Below, one piece after another: positions 14,187-24,214 of a DNA stretch of 64,000 bases. The notes beneath the pieces were generated by a model that was given only the letters and a program-made list of their open reading frames with translations, had not been told where the DNA came from and made no database searches. The DNA is taken from NCBI RefSeq assembly GCF_002933355.1, contig NZ_PDKU01000001.1, positions 301,864 through 365,863 of the forward strand. The letters are read 5' to 3'. The stretch comes from Candidatus Pantoea edessiphila (GTDB lineage Bacteria; Pseudomonadota; Gammaproteobacteria; Enterobacterales; Enterobacteriaceae). The translations under genes were made by a program, and so were the position numbers. How positions within the stretch are numbered: position 1 is the first letter of the stretch; each line of letters opens with the position of its first letter.

Positions 14187-15356
14187 ATGAACTTACATGA
14201 ATACCAGTCTAAACAATTGCTTACGCAATATGGAATACCAGTGCCAAAAGGTTATATTTGTACTAATATATCACAAATAGAAGAAGTTTGTTGTAAAATG
14301 AATACCAATTCGTGGGTGGTCAAATGTCAAGTACATGCTGGTGGTCGAGGTAAAGCTGGAGGAGTGAAAATAGTAAAAAATAAACAAGAAACTAGAAATT
14401 TTTTTAAAAAATGGTATGGAAAATATCTTATAACTGAGCAAACAAATAGTTGCGGGCAACTGGTTAACAAATTTCTAATTGAAGAAAATACTGATATTAA
14501 TAAAGAACTCTATTTAAGTGCGATTATTGATAGTGAAACACATCGTATAAGCTTTATAGGTTCTAATATGGGAGGCACTGAAATTGAACACAAAGTAAAA
14601 AAAACTCCCAATATGGTTCATAAGATAACATTAGATCCTTCTGTTGGTCAACAAGAATATCAAGGACGTGAATTAGCATTTAAATTAGGATTATCAGGTA
14701 AAGAAATAATGCAATTTACTGAAATATTTGTAAATTTATCAATTATGTTTACCGAACTTGATCTTAAGTTAATTGAAATAAATCCTTTAGTAATTGATAA
14801 AAAAGGTAATTTAATTTGTTTAGACAGTAAATTATCCATTGATAGTAACGCATTATTTCGTCATCCAGAATTAAGTAAAATGTATGACTATAGTCAAGAA
14901 GATGAAAGAGAATCACAAGCAATTAAATTTGAATTAAATTATGTTTCATTACAAGGTAACATTGGTTGTATTGTCAATGGTGCAGGTTTAGCTATGGCAA
15001 CTATGGATATAATTAAATATTATGGCGGTCAACCAGCGAATTTTTTGGATGTTGGTGGTAATGTTACTGAATTGCGTGTTATCGAGGCTTTTAAAATCAT
15101 AATATCTGATACTAATATCAAATCTATACTTGTTAATATTTTTGGTGGTATTGTGCGTTGCGATTTAATTGCTGATTCTATTATTAGTGCAATAAATACA
15201 TTAAATATAACATTACCGATCATAGTGCGTTTAGAAGGTAATAATGCTGAATTAGGTAAACAATATTTACTGGATAGCGGCTTGAATATTATTATATTAC
15301 ATGATTTAGTAGAAGCAGTAAAATATGCTGTTAATGTTGCTACGGAGAACAAATAA
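14187..15356 (+). CDS. sucC: Succinyl-CoA synthetase beta subunit
   Basis: SucC and SucD convert succinyl-CoA to succinate and make ATP (or GTP). The 389-residue protein (E. coli 388) starts [12 protein letters not shown], has the ATP-grasp nucleotide region [14 protein letters not shown], the [13 protein letters not shown] metal-binding segment and the C-terminal [10 protein letters not shown] motif. It overlaps sucD by one base (TAATG), so the two subunits are probably made in equal amounts. It lies 48 bases after sucB. Confidence 0.98.
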   Translation: MNLHEYQSKQLLTQYGIPVPKGYICTNISQIEEVCCKMNTNSWVVKCQVHAGGRGKAGGVKIVKNKQETRNFFKKWYGKYLITEQTNSCGQLVNKFLIEENTDINKELYLSAIIDSETHRISFIGSNMGGTEIEHKVKKTPNMVHKITLDPSVGQQEYQGRELAFKLGLSGKEIMQFTEIFVNLSIMFTELDLKLIEINPLVIDKKGNLICLDSKLSIDSNALFRHPELSKMYDYSQEDERESQAIKFELNYVSLQGNIGCIVNGAGLAMATMDIIKYYGGQPANFLDVGGNVTELRVIEAFKIIISDTNIKSILVNIFGGIVRCDLIADSIISAINTLNITLPIIVRLEGNNAELGKQYLLDSGLNIIILHDLVEAVKYAVNVATENK

Positions 15357-16225
15357 TGTCTATTTTAATAGATAGATCTACTAGGGTAATTTGCCAAGGT
15401 TTCACTGGACAACAAGCTACGTTTCATTGTAAACAAGCATTAAATTATGGGACTAAACTTGTAGGTGGTGTAACTCCAGGAAAAGGAGGTACTACACATA
15501 TAGGTTTACCAGTATTTAATACAGTAAAAGATGCTATAGAATTTACTGGTGCTGATACTAGCGTCATATATGTGCCTGCACAATTCTGTAAAGATAGTAT
15601 TCTTGAAGCTATAGATGCAGGCATAAAACTAATTATTACAATTACTGAAGGTATTCCTATTTTGGATATGGTTGTAATAAAAAACAAATTAGATTCTAGT
15701 TGTGTGCGTATGATTGGTCCTAATTGTCCAGGAATCATTACTCCCGGTGAATGTAAAATTGGTATAATGCCCGATTATATTCATAAACCAGGTTTTATAG
15801 GGGTTGTTTCACGTTCTGGTACTTTAACATATGAAGCAGTACAACAAATAACTAATATTGGATATGGTCAGTCTACATGTGTAGGTATTGGAGGTGATCC
15901 TATTCCTGGATCCGATTTCGTAGATATATTAAAAATGTTTCAAGATGATGTAAATACTAAAGCAATTGTAATGATTGGTGAAATTGGTGGTTTAGCTGAA
16001 GAAAAAGCTACTTTTTTTATTAAAAACAATGTAAATAAACCTATAGTCAGCTATATAGCTGGTGTAACAGCTCCCCAAGGTAAGCGTATGGGACATGCTG
16101 GTGCTATTGTTTCAGGTGGAAAAGGGACTGCAGAAGCAAAGATAGCATTACTGAAACAAGCTGGAGTTAAAATAGTATTAAAATTGACAGATATTGGTAA
16201 AGCAGTAAAATCTGTTATGTCATAA
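15356..16225 (+). CDS. sucD: Succinyl-CoA synthetase alpha subunit
   Basis: SucD binds CoA and carries the phosphorylated histidine of succinyl-CoA synthetase. It has the E. coli length of 289 residues. Visible features are the CoA-binding [10 protein letters not shown] segment, GGVTPGKGG, the IGPNCPG motif and the active-site [14 protein letters not shown], which contains the phospho-histidine. It ends the sdh-suc block; the next 270 bases to nadA are non-coding. Confidence 0.98.
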   Translation: MSILIDRSTRVICQGFTGQQATFHCKQALNYGTKLVGGVTPGKGGTTHIGLPVFNTVKDAIEFTGADTSVIYVPAQFCKDSILEAIDAGIKLIITITEGIPILDMVVIKNKLDSSCVRMIGPNCPGIITPGECKIGIMPDYIHKPGFIGVVSRSGTLTYEAVQQITNIGYGQSTCVGIGGDPIPGSDFVDILKMFQDDVNTKAIVMIGEIGGLAEEKATFFIKNNVNKPIVSYIAGVTAPQGKRMGHAGAIVSGGKGTAEAKIALLKQAGVKIVLKLTDIGKAVKSVMS

Positions 16226-16496
16226 TTATGAGTCATTGTTTAATATCAATTATTACAAGATTATTTAAAGTAAAATGCTTTATCACAATATTTTAAGATA
16301 TTTATACTATTATTTAGTAAGTTTTAGTTTTATAAAAAATGAGATTAATGGATCAATATAAAGACAATATTTATTCTTTAATACAACAAGGAAAATCACA
16401 GAATACATAATAGTTTTAATCAGAAAAATTTTAGATATAAACTAAATGGTATTATATTAAAATCTTTATAACGAATAATTTACTATATCAATAATA

Positions 16497-17543
16497 ATGA
16501 ACAGTATTATGTTTAATTACGAAAATCCATCTTATTTTTTACCAGTTAAACCTCCGATACTAAGTAATGAAGAAAAGTTATTTTACTTAAATAAAATAGA
16601 AATGCTTTTAAAGTCTAGAAATGCAGTTATAATAGCACATTATTATACAGATCCTGAAATTCAGCGATTAGCAGAAAAGACAGGAGGGTGCGTTTCTGAT
16701 TCACTAGAAATGGCCAGATTTGGTAATTCATATCCAGCAAAAACATTGCTAGTTGCTGGTGTACGCTTTATGGGAGAAACAGCTAAAATTCTTAACCCCG
16801 AGAAAACTGTTCTAATGCCTACCTTAAAAGCAGAGTGTTCTCTAGATCTCAGTTGTCCAATTAAGGAATTTAATTCTTTTTGTAATGATCATCCGGATCG
16901 TACTGTAGTGGTTTATGCTAACACTTCTGCGTCAGTAAAAGCCCGGGCAGATTGGGTTGTCACATCAAGTATTGCACTTGAGTTAATTGAATATCTTAGT
17001 AGTTTAGGTGAAAAAATTATTTGGGCACCAGATCGTAATTTAGGAAATTATATCAAACATAAATCAAAAGCTGATATTATTAATTGGCAAGGATCATGTA
17101 TTGTACATGATGAATTTAAGCTTGCTGCACTTAAAAATATGAAACGAATATATCCAGATGCTGGATTAATAGTACATCCTGAATCTCCAAAACAAATAAT
17201 TGACTTAGCAGATGCAGTGGGATCTACAAGTCAATTAATTAATGCAGCAAAACAGTTACCACACAAGCAATTAATAGTTGCTACTGATCGAGCTATTTTT
17301 TATAAGATGCAGCAAGTTGTACCAAACAAAGAACTATTAGAAGCACCTACAGCAGGTGAAGGCGCAACCTGCCGTAGTTGTGCTCACTGCCCATGGATGG
17401 AACTGAATACTCTAAAAACAATTTCTGATAGTCTTGAACTTGGTGGTTCTAAACATGAAATTAATATAAATCCTGCATTAAGTAAAGCAGCATTATTACC
17501 ATTGAACCGTATGCTTGATTTTGCAAAAAAACTTAAAAATTAA
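16497..17543 (+). CDS. nadA: Quinolinate synthase
   Basis: NadA condenses iminoaspartate with dihydroxyacetone phosphate to give quinolinate, the first ring intermediate of NAD synthesis. It has 348 residues (E. coli 347). The three cluster cysteines of the [4Fe-4S] site are in [19 protein letters not shown] and [25 protein letters not shown] near the N-terminus is the substrate-binding motif. Its partner NadB (L-aspartate oxidase) is not in the window, whereas NadD, which acts later, is at 34399. In E. coli nadA also lies between the suc genes and gpmA. Confidence 0.97.
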   Translation: MNSIMFNYENPSYFLPVKPPILSNEEKLFYLNKIEMLLKSRNAVIIAHYYTDPEIQRLAEKTGGCVSDSLEMARFGNSYPAKTLLVAGVRFMGETAKILNPEKTVLMPTLKAECSLDLSCPIKEFNSFCNDHPDRTVVVYANTSASVKARADWVVTSSIALELIEYLSSLGEKIIWAPDRNLGNYIKHKSKADIINWQGSCIVHDEFKLAALKNMKRIYPDAGLIVHPESPKQIIDLADAVGSTSQLINAAKQLPHKQLIVATDRAIFYKMQQVVPNKELLEAPTAGEGATCRSCAHCPWMELNTLKTISDSLELGGSKHEININPALSKAALLPLNRMLDFAKKLKN

Positions 17544-17671
17544 TTAAAAACAACATATAAATATTTATTTTATTGTTAATAATTTAAATTTTATATCTTA
17601 AATATCTCATTATATAGACAATATAAAATCATATTTTATGAAATTAATGATCATTATGATCAAAATCATTT

Positions 17672-18373
17672 TTAATTAAGGTAATAGTTTTTTAATATTT
17701 TTAAATCATTTGTAAATTCAAATTCATATATTAAAGGCTTTCCGGTGGGGATATTTAATTCCACAATTTTTTCTTCACTAATATTATCTAAGTGTTTCAA
17801 TAATGCTCTTAATGAGTTACCATGTGCAACAATAATTACCTTATTACCTTTTTTGATCTTAGGTAAGATATTTGTATGCCAATAAGGAATTACTCTATTA
17901 AAAGTTGATTCTAAACTTTCAGCAACAGGTAATTGTTCAGGTGTTAAAAAAGCATATTTAATATCATATCCTGGAAATCTCCTATCATTAATTTCTATTT
18001 TTGGAGGAAACACTGTAAAAGCTCTTCTCCATTTTTCGACTTGTTTGCTTCCGTATTTATTAGCTGTTTCTACTTTATTTAATCCTTGTAAAGCACCATA
18101 GTGACGTTCATTAAGACACCAGGTTTTTTCTACTGGAAGCCAAACTTGATCAAGTTTATCTAAAATATGCCATAAGGTATGAATAGATCTTTTTAGCATA
18201 GATGTATAAGCAATATCAAATAAAAATCCTTTCTTTTTCAAGATATCAGCAGCCTGTTTAGCTTCAGCATGCCCCTTGCTAGATAAATCTATATCCTCCC
18301 ATCCAGTAAAACGATTTTCCTTATTCCATTCACTTTCACCATGTCTTAATAAAACTAACTTTATTAAGTTCAT
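17672..18373 (-). CDS. gpmA: 2,3-bisphosphoglycerate-dependent phosphoglycerate mutase
   Basis: GpmA interconverts 3- and 2-phosphoglycerate in glycolysis. The [16 protein letters not shown] motif contains the phospho-histidine, and the second catalytic histidine is in [10 protein letters not shown]. The start at 18373 is chosen because an AAGGA site lies 8 bases before it; an ATG three codons earlier overlaps that site. This gives 233 residues. E. coli GpmA has 250: the protein here stops right after the YYLN segment and lacks the flexible C-terminal tail of about 16 residues. The catalytic core is complete, so activity is expected. Confidence 0.96.
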   Translation of the reverse strand: MNLIKLVLLRHGESEWNKENRFTGWEDIDLSSKGHAEAKQAADILKKKGFLFDIAYTSMLKRSIHTLWHILDKLDQVWLPVEKTWCLNERHYGALQGLNKVETANKYGSKQVEKWRRAFTVFPPKIEINDRRFPGYDIKYAFLTPEQLPVAESLESTFNRVIPYWHTNILPKIKKGNKVIIVAHGNSLRALLKHLDNISEEKIVELNIPTGKPLIYEFEFTNDLKILKNYYLN

Positions 18374-18516
18374 AAAAAACATCCTTAATTATTTTAAATA
18401 ATTGCTTTTAATCGTACATTATTTAATGTACAATATTCTGTAAATCAAAGATATTCAATAATGTCTACAAAGATACATTATAATTTAATAATAAATTCCA
18501 GTTTGTCTGAATTTTA

Positions 18517-19806
18517 TTAAAGAAAATTTAAAGGATTTTCAATTGCTAATTTAATAGATTTCGTTAACTTTTCCAATTCTTCCTGTTTAATGGTATATGC
18601 TGGTGTTATATAAATCAATCTACCAAAAGGACGAATCCAAACGCCTTGTTCAACAAAAAATTTTTGAATTGTTATAATATTTATTAATTTATAAGTTTCA
18701 ACTATACCAATTGCTCCTAATATACGAACATCTGAAACTTGATGTAGAAGTTTTAGTGGTAATAAGTTTTTACGAAGTTGTTTTTCAATATTGTCAACTT
18801 GATTTATCCAATCGTTATTTTGTAACATAGATATGTTTTCTGCTGCTACAGCACAAGCTATAGGATTTCCCATAAAAGTTGGCCCATGCATAAAACAATT
18901 TGCTTGACTATTACTAATTTTATTAGCTATTTTACGAGTAGTAATGGTAGCTGCAAGAGTCGTTGTTCCACCGGTAAGTGCTTTTCCTATACACAAAATA
19001 TCAGGTTCAATATTTGCATGTTCACATGCAAATAATTTGCCAGTCCTACCAAAACCAGTAGCGATCTCATCAGCAATCAACAATACTCCATATATATCAC
19101 AGTATTTACGAACCAATTGTAAATATTTATAATGGTAAATACGCATTCCACCTGCTCCCTGTAAAATTGGTTCAATAATAACTGCTGCTAAATTTTTATG
19201 ATGTTTTTTAATAAGAAAAGCAAAATGATCAAAATATTTTATATCCCAATCATCAGAAAAATTACATATTGGCACAGATGCAAAATAATTTTTGTTTACA
19301 TAACCTTTCCATAAATGATGCATTGAATTATTTGGATCACATACAGATATTGCAGCAAAAGTATCTCCATGATAGCTATGTTGAAGAGCTAAAAATTTTT
19401 GACGGTTTTGATTATTTCCTAACCAATACTGCAATGCCATTTTCATAGCTACTTCTATTGATACTGAACCTGAATCAGATAAAAATATACATTCTAGAGA
19501 TGATGGCATTATATCTATTAATTTACGACATAATGTAATTGCTGAAGGATGAGTAATACCACCGAACATTACGTGTGACATTTTTTTTATTTGTGTTTTT
19601 ATTGCACAGTTAAGACGTGGATGATTATATCCGTGAATTACTGATAACCATGATGACATTCCATCAATAAGATATTTTCCATTATCTAATTTTAATCGGC
19701 ATCCTTTAGCACTCACTACTTGATAGCATTGTAAGGGTTTTTTCATAGATGTATAAGGATGCCAAATATGGCTACGATCGAATTCATAATCTTTTTTTAT
19801 TAACAT
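18517..19806 (-). CDS. bioA: Adenosylmethionine-8-amino-7-oxononanoate aminotransferase
   Basis: BioA makes 7,8-diaminopelargonate in the third late step of biotin synthesis, with S-adenosylmethionine as amino donor and PLP as cofactor. At 429 residues it equals the E. coli enzyme. Motifs are HIWHPYTSM near the N-terminus, the PLP-contacting ADEIATGFGRTG and the Schiff-base lysine Lys275 in CIGKALTGG. It is transcribed away from bioBFCD across a short intergenic region, the classic divergent bio arrangement. Confidence 0.97.
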   Translation of the reverse strand: MLIKKDYEFDRSHIWHPYTSMKKPLQCYQVVSAKGCRLKLDNGKYLIDGMSSWLSVIHGYNHPRLNCAIKTQIKKMSHVMFGGITHPSAITLCRKLIDIMPSSLECIFLSDSGSVSIEVAMKMALQYWLGNNQNRQKFLALQHSYHGDTFAAISVCDPNNSMHHLWKGYVNKNYFASVPICNFSDDWDIKYFDHFAFLIKKHHKNLAAVIIEPILQGAGGMRIYHYKYLQLVRKYCDIYGVLLIADEIATGFGRTGKLFACEHANIEPDILCIGKALTGGTTTLAATITTRKIANKISNSQANCFMHGPTFMGNPIACAVAAENISMLQNNDWINQVDNIEKQLRKNLLPLKLLHQVSDVRILGAIGIVETYKLINIITIQKFFVEQGVWIRPFGRLIYITPAYTIKQEELEKLTKSIKLAIENPLNFL

Positions 19807-19894
19807 TATTATTATAAACCTGAATAAAACAATAATTTTATCAATATAATTTTATTTATCAATAAAAGTTAATCTTTAATTGTTGGAGTAGATG
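19807..19894. promoter_or_regulatory. bioA/bioB divergent control region with one operator-like half site
   Basis: In E. coli BirA represses both directions through an operator of two inverted half sites, TTGTAAACC and GGTTTACAA. Here one near-match, TTATAAACC, is at 19812-19820, but no second half site is visible at the expected distance. The region must still hold promoters for both directions. Biotin-dependent repression is probably lost or weak (inference). Confidence 0.4.
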
Positions 19895-20902
19895 ATGATA
19901 CAACACTGGAAATTAAAACAAGTAGAAGATCTTTTTAATGAACCTTTTATTGAACTAATATTTAGAGCACAACAAGTACATCGTAGATATTTCAATCCTC
20001 TGATTATACAAATAAGCACGTTACTATCAATTAAAACAGGTAAATGTCCAGAAGATTGCAAATATTGCTCTCAAAGTTCAAGATATCACACAGATTTAAA
20101 ATATCAAAGCTTAATGGAAATAGATAAAATCTTAATGGCTGCCCGTAAGGCTAAAGCTAACGGTTCTAGTCGTTTTTGTATGGGAGCCGCTTGGAGAAGT
20201 CCTCACGATCGTGATATGCCATATTTAGAAAAAATAATAAAAAAAGTAAAAGCCTTAGGAATGGAAACTTGTATGACTTTAGGTAGTCTATCTGACGATC
20301 AAGCGCAACGTTTAGCTAAAGTAGGTCTTGATTTTTATAATCATAATCTTGATACTTCACCAGAATTTTACAATAAAATAACTACTACAAAAAGTTATCA
20401 ACAAAGATTAGATACTTTAAGTAAAATCCGCAAGGTAGGTATTAAAATTTGTTCTGGAGGAATATTAGGTTTAGGTGAAACAGTAAAAGATAGAGCTAGT
20501 TTATTATTACAATTGGCAAATTTACCAAAACCTCCAGAAAGTATACCAATTAATATGTTGGTAAAGATTAAAGGTACACCTTTCGCTAACAATGAAAATA
20601 TTGAACCATTTGATTTCATTAGAACTATTGCTATAACTAGAATTATGATACCAACTTCGTATATTCGACTTTCAGCTGGTCGAAATCAAATGAGCGAACA
20701 AACTCAGGCAATGTGTTTTATGGCAGGAGCAAATTCAATTTTCTATGGTTGTAAATTACTGACAACATCTAATCCAGAAGAGGATAAAGATATTATTCTA
20801 TTTCGTAAATTAGGAATTAAAACAGAGTGTAATCATAATGAAAGGAATAATACTCTAAATAATCAACTATCATCCAATGAACAATTCTATGATGCGACAT
20901 GA
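19895..20902 (+). CDS. bioB: Biotin synthase
   Basis: BioB inserts sulfur into dethiobiotin, the last step of biotin synthesis. It is a radical-SAM enzyme. Cys51, Cys55 and Cys58 of CPEDCKYC bind the SAM cluster; [29 protein letters not shown] and the [16 protein letters not shown] region of the second cluster are intact. It needs reduced flavodoxin, supplied by FldA and Fpr. Two ATGs are possible; the one at 19895 has better spacing (6 bases) from GGAG, while that at 19892 would leave 3. This gives 335 residues. The last 30 residues are unlike E. coli (346 residues) and rich in Asn, a region outside the catalytic barrel. Confidence 0.97.
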   Translation: MIQHWKLKQVEDLFNEPFIELIFRAQQVHRRYFNPLIIQISTLLSIKTGKCPEDCKYCSQSSRYHTDLKYQSLMEIDKILMAARKAKANGSSRFCMGAAWRSPHDRDMPYLEKIIKKVKALGMETCMTLGSLSDDQAQRLAKVGLDFYNHNLDTSPEFYNKITTTKSYQQRLDTLSKIRKVGIKICSGGILGLGETVKDRASLLLQLANLPKPPESIPINMLVKIKGTPFANNENIEPFDFIRTIAITRIMIPTSYIRLSAGRNQMSEQTQAMCFMAGANSIFYGCKLLTTSNPEEDKDIILFRKLGIKTECNHNERNNTLNNQLSSNEQFYDAT

Positions 20903-20904
20903 TA

Positions 20905-22056
20905 ATGAGTTGGCAACAGAGAATTAATTCATCTTTATCTACACAACGTTATAATAATAGATGGCGTAAACGTTGTATAATAGATAAAAACAATACTCGT
21001 TTGATTAGAAAAGGAAAAAAAAATTATATTAACTTTTCTAGTAACGATTATCTTGGATTAAATCAACATCCATTAATAGTTAATAGCTGGAAAAAGGGTA
21101 TCGATTTAATGGGTACTGGTTCAGGATCTTCTAGTCATATAATTGGTTTTAGTTGTTTTCATTCAAATTTAGAAATACAACTGGCTAATTGGTTAGGTTA
21201 TTCACGTGCAATACTATTTATTTCTGGTTTTGATGTTAATCAAGCAGTAATCAATTTACTTACTAAAAAATATGATCATATTATAGCTGATAAATTAATT
21301 CATGCTTCACTGCTCGATGCTGCAATTCGTAGTCCTGCTAAATTATATAGATTTCGTCATAATATGATAGAAAGTTTGAATTTTTTTTTACAGTATTTAT
21401 GTCGTGGTGAAATATTAGTGTTAACAGAAGGAATTTTTAGCATGGATGGTGATACAGCTCCATTGAAAAATATTTATGAAAAAACAAGAAAAAATAACAG
21501 TTGGTTACTAGTTGATGATGCTCATGGAATAGGAATAACAGGTGCTGAAGGACGTGGTAGTTGTTGGTTGCAAGGAGTAAAACCAAATTTACTAACAATA
21601 TCATTCAGCAAAGCATTTGGTATTGGTGGTGCTGCTTTATTATGCGATGAAAACACAGCTGATTATTTTTTACAGTTTTCAAAGAATTTAATTTATTCAA
21701 CTTGTATGCCACCAGCCCAAGCGTTTGCTTTACAATGTGCTTTGCATTTAGTTCAAAAAAGTGAAAGTTTACGTGATCGTCTTAATGAAAATATAAATTA
21801 TTTCAAAAAAGGTATGAAATCTATTTCTTGGAAACTAATAGAATCGAGTAGTGCTATTCAGCCATTAATGATAGAAGATGATAATGAAGCACAACTAGTT
21901 TTAACAAAATTAGCTAAAGCCGGATGTTGGGTTAATGTCATAAAACCTCCTACTGTACCTTTGGGAACAACACGTATACGTATAACTTTAACTGCTGCTC
22001 ATAAATTTGAAGATATAGATATTTTGCTGGAGGCTTTACATGAAACGAATCATTAA
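20905..22056 (+). CDS. bioF: 8-amino-7-oxononanoate synthase
   Basis: BioF condenses pimeloyl-ACP (or -CoA) with alanine, with PLP as cofactor. The start MSWQQRIN at 20905 corresponds to the E. coli start; an in-frame ATG at 20899 overlaps the bioB stop (ATGA), so coupled translation from either is likely. The protein has 383 residues (E. coli 384). Motifs are NFSSNDYLGL, the DDAHGIG segment of the PLP site and the Schiff-base lysine in SFSKAFGIGG. No clear ribosome binding site precedes it, which fits coupling to bioB. Confidence 0.96.
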   Translation: MSWQQRINSSLSTQRYNNRWRKRCIIDKNNTRLIRKGKKNYINFSSNDYLGLNQHPLIVNSWKKGIDLMGTGSGSSSHIIGFSCFHSNLEIQLANWLGYSRAILFISGFDVNQAVINLLTKKYDHIIADKLIHASLLDAAIRSPAKLYRFRHNMIESLNFFLQYLCRGEILVLTEGIFSMDGDTAPLKNIYEKTRKNNSWLLVDDAHGIGITGAEGRGSCWLQGVKPNLLTISFSKAFGIGGAALLCDENTADYFLQFSKNLIYSTCMPPAQAFALQCALHLVQKSESLRDRLNENINYFKKGMKSISWKLIESSSAIQPLMIEDDNEAQLVLTKLAKAGCWVNVIKPPTVPLGTTRIRITLTAAHKFEDIDILLEALHETNH

Positions 22057-22795
22057 TAAAAAAGCTATAGCAAAAGCATTTGATAGAGCTGCGACATGTT
22101 ATGATAATTATTCAGAATTACAAAGATTAAGTGGTGATACATTACTAAAACTAGCTCCTAATTGCTTAGGCAAATTACTATTAGATGCTGGTTGTGGCAC
22201 TGGATGGTATAGCCGTATTTGGCGGCAGTATGGTAAGCATGTAATGGCTTTAGATCTTTCGTTTCAAATGTTAAAACAAGCTAAGAAAAATAACTCTGCA
22301 AATCACTATATAGTAGGAGATATTGATAGTCTACCTATAGCTAATTCTAGTATAGATATAGTTTGGAGCAATTTAGTTGTGCAGTGGAGTAATGATTTAA
22401 ATCAAGTATTAAGTCAATTCAATAAGTTGTTAAAACCATACGGATGTTTATTGTTCTCCACACTTAGTGATGGTTCTTTGTATGAATTACAATTCGCTTG
22501 GTCATATATTGATCAATATAGTCATGCTAATAAATTTCTTACTAAAAAAGAAATATTTAAAATTTGTCATGATAAAAATTTAAAATGTCAATCTCAAATT
22601 ATAATCATGCATTTTCCTAATGCTATTAGTGCAATGCGTTCATTAAAAGGCATTGGTGCCACACATATTCATAAAGGACGTAATAGTATGTTATTAACAC
22701 GTAATCGTTTGAATTTGCTAGAAACATATTGGCCACGTGATGAACATGGTTTTCGTCTTAGCTATCATTTAATATATGGAGTAACTAATTTATGA
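22040..22795 (+). CDS. bioC: Malonyl-ACP O-methyltransferase
   Basis: BioC methylates malonyl-ACP so that fatty-acid synthesis can build the pimeloyl chain of biotin. The 251 residues equal E. coli BioC. The SAM-binding motif I is LLDAGCGTGWYSR, followed by VMALDLSFQML; the C-terminal region keeps MRSLKGIGA and the YWPRDEHGFRLSYH-like end. It overlaps bioF by 17 bases and bioD by 4 bases. The esterase BioH, which would remove the methyl group, is not in this window; in E. coli it is unlinked. Confidence 0.95.
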   Translation: MKRIINKKAIAKAFDRAATCYDNYSELQRLSGDTLLKLAPNCLGKLLLDAGCGTGWYSRIWRQYGKHVMALDLSFQMLKQAKKNNSANHYIVGDIDSLPIANSSIDIVWSNLVVQWSNDLNQVLSQFNKLLKPYGCLLFSTLSDGSLYELQFAWSYIDQYSHANKFLTKKEIFKICHDKNLKCQSQIIIMHFPNAISAMRSLKGIGATHIHKGRNSMLLTRNRLNLLETYWPRDEHGFRLSYHLIYGVTNL

Positions 22796-23463
22796 AATGT
22801 TTGTTTGTAACTGGTACTGATGTAGAAGTTGGAAAAACTACATCTAGCAGTTTATTACTGCAAATAGCAAACAATTATGGATACCGTACAGCAGGTTATA
22901 AACCAATAGCATCTGGTTGTAAAATCACATCGGAAGGAATTCGTAATAATGACGCGTTAATTTTACAGAGATATAGTAGTGTATCATTAAATTATTCACA
23001 AATAAATCCTTTATCTTTTATTGAACCAACTGCACCTCATATACTTAGTGCTAAGGAAAATACGCCAATATTATTTTCTACTTTATCTAATGGATTGTTA
23101 AAGTTAAAAAAATTAGCTAATTGGATTATAATAGAAGGTTCAGGAGGTTGGTATACACCAATTTCTTCTTCTCAATTATATGCAGATTGGGTACATTTAG
23201 AACAGCTTGCAGTGATTTTAGTAGTTGGAGTTAAATTAGGTTGTATTAATCATGCAATACTAACTGTTGAATCAATAAAATTTCGAGGATTAAATTTAGC
23301 AGGATGGATTGCTAACACAATAATACCCCCAGATAAATACTATGAAGATTATATTATTAGTCTTAAAAAAATGTTACCACAACCTTGTTTAGGTGTAATA
23401 CCTTATCTTGGATTATGTGAACATTCTAAAAGCTACAATGATTTTTTGATTTTACCTGAATAA
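22792..23463 (+). CDS. bioD: Dethiobiotin synthetase
   Basis: BioD closes the ureido ring of dethiobiotin with ATP and CO2. It has 223 residues (E. coli 224-225). The P-loop is GTDVEVGKTT at the N-terminus; GYKPIASGC contains the conserved lysine, and EGSGGWYTP and VVGVKLGCINHA match the family. The ATGA overlap with bioC keeps the bioBFCD genes in one coupled operon. In E. coli uvrB and moaABC follow; here nothing recognisable follows for 500 bases. Confidence 0.95.
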   Translation: MKCLFVTGTDVEVGKTTSSSLLLQIANNYGYRTAGYKPIASGCKITSEGIRNNDALILQRYSSVSLNYSQINPLSFIEPTAPHILSAKENTPILFSTLSNGLLKLKKLANWIIIEGSGGWYTPISSSQLYADWVHLEQLAVILVVGVKLGCINHAILTVESIKFRGLNLAGWIANTIIPPDKYYEDYIISLKKMLPQPCLGVIPYLGLCEHSKSYNDFLILPE

Positions 23464-23967
23464 TTTATTATTTGATATAAATAAATTATAATCTCATTAA
23501 TCTTATAATGATTTTTAGCTATATTTTATTACATTAATAAAATTTATTCCGAAGAAAAATTCATTTTATTATTTGATGTCTTAAAATCCAAAAAATTATT
23601 TTATGTCTAATATATTTATTATATTATCAAATTAAGTATATATAAATTCCTGAAATATCTTGATCAATTAATTTATATTTTCAGTAAATATATTATACAC
23701 TTATTCTTTTAATCGTTTTTGTGTTTTTTATTTAAATCAATCTTTTCTACTAGATATTAGCAATAATGAAATAAAGTTAAATTATTTATAATAAAACTTA
23801 AGTTTGTAATTAGTTATATGATACTATATAGGAACTGTTTATTAACTTATTAAAAAATTTAGTATATGTTATTTTTATTTTTAAGATATATATAAAATTA
23901 CTATCAATAATATATGTTGATCAAGTGTTTTAATAATTTTAAAAGATTTATTAGGCGGTATCTTTTT
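23464..23967. other. Spacer where uvrB and moaABC would be expected
   Basis: About 500 bases with no gene that I can recognise on either strand. In E. coli uvrB, ybhK, moaA, moaB and moaC lie between bioD and moaD. The reading frame of moaD stays open 18 codons upstream of its real start (to 23914), but that extension has no family resemblance. I see no remnant of moaC by eye. Confidence 0.6.
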
Positions 23968-24213
23968 ATGATTAAGGTATTATTTTTTGCTAAAGTACGC
24001 GAAATAGTGGGAATTAATTCGTTAGATGTTCTAGAAGATTATACAGATATTAAATCTTTGGTTAAATCCTTATCTCAAAGGGGTGAATCTTGGAAAATTG
24101 CATTTAGTTCTGATAACCTATTAGTAGCAGTAAATCATGAGTTAGTATCTATGAGTAATCCAATTCATTCAGGTGATGAAGTAGCTTTTTTCCCCCCAGT
24201 TACTGGGGGCTAA
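23968..24213 (+). CDS. moaD: Molybdopterin synthase small subunit (sulfur carrier)
   Basis: MoaD is a ubiquitin-fold sulfur carrier. Its C-terminal Gly-Gly is activated by MoeB and delivers sulfur to the pterin precursor inside MoaE. From the ATG at 23968 the protein has 81 residues, exactly the E. coli length, begins MIKVLFFAKVREIVG and ends GDEVAFFPPVTGG. An AGGCGG site lies about 10 bases upstream. Both the fold and the terminal Gly-Gly are intact, which argues for selection. It is one base from moaE. The genes for the precursor (moaA, moaC) are missing next to it. Confidence 0.93.
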   Translation: MIKVLFFAKVREIVGINSLDVLEDYTDIKSLVKSLSQRGESWKIAFSSDNLLVAVNHELVSMSNPIHSGDEVAFFPPVTGG

Positions 24214-24214
24214 A

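Noticed and set aside
15029..15352. Minus-strand frame of 107 codons opposite sucC
   Set aside because: The plus strand encodes well-conserved SucC here, so the frame is a shadow.
23914..23967. N-terminal extension of moaD
   Set aside because: The 18 extra residues have no family similarity, and the ATG at 23968 has a ribosome binding site and gives the exact family length.
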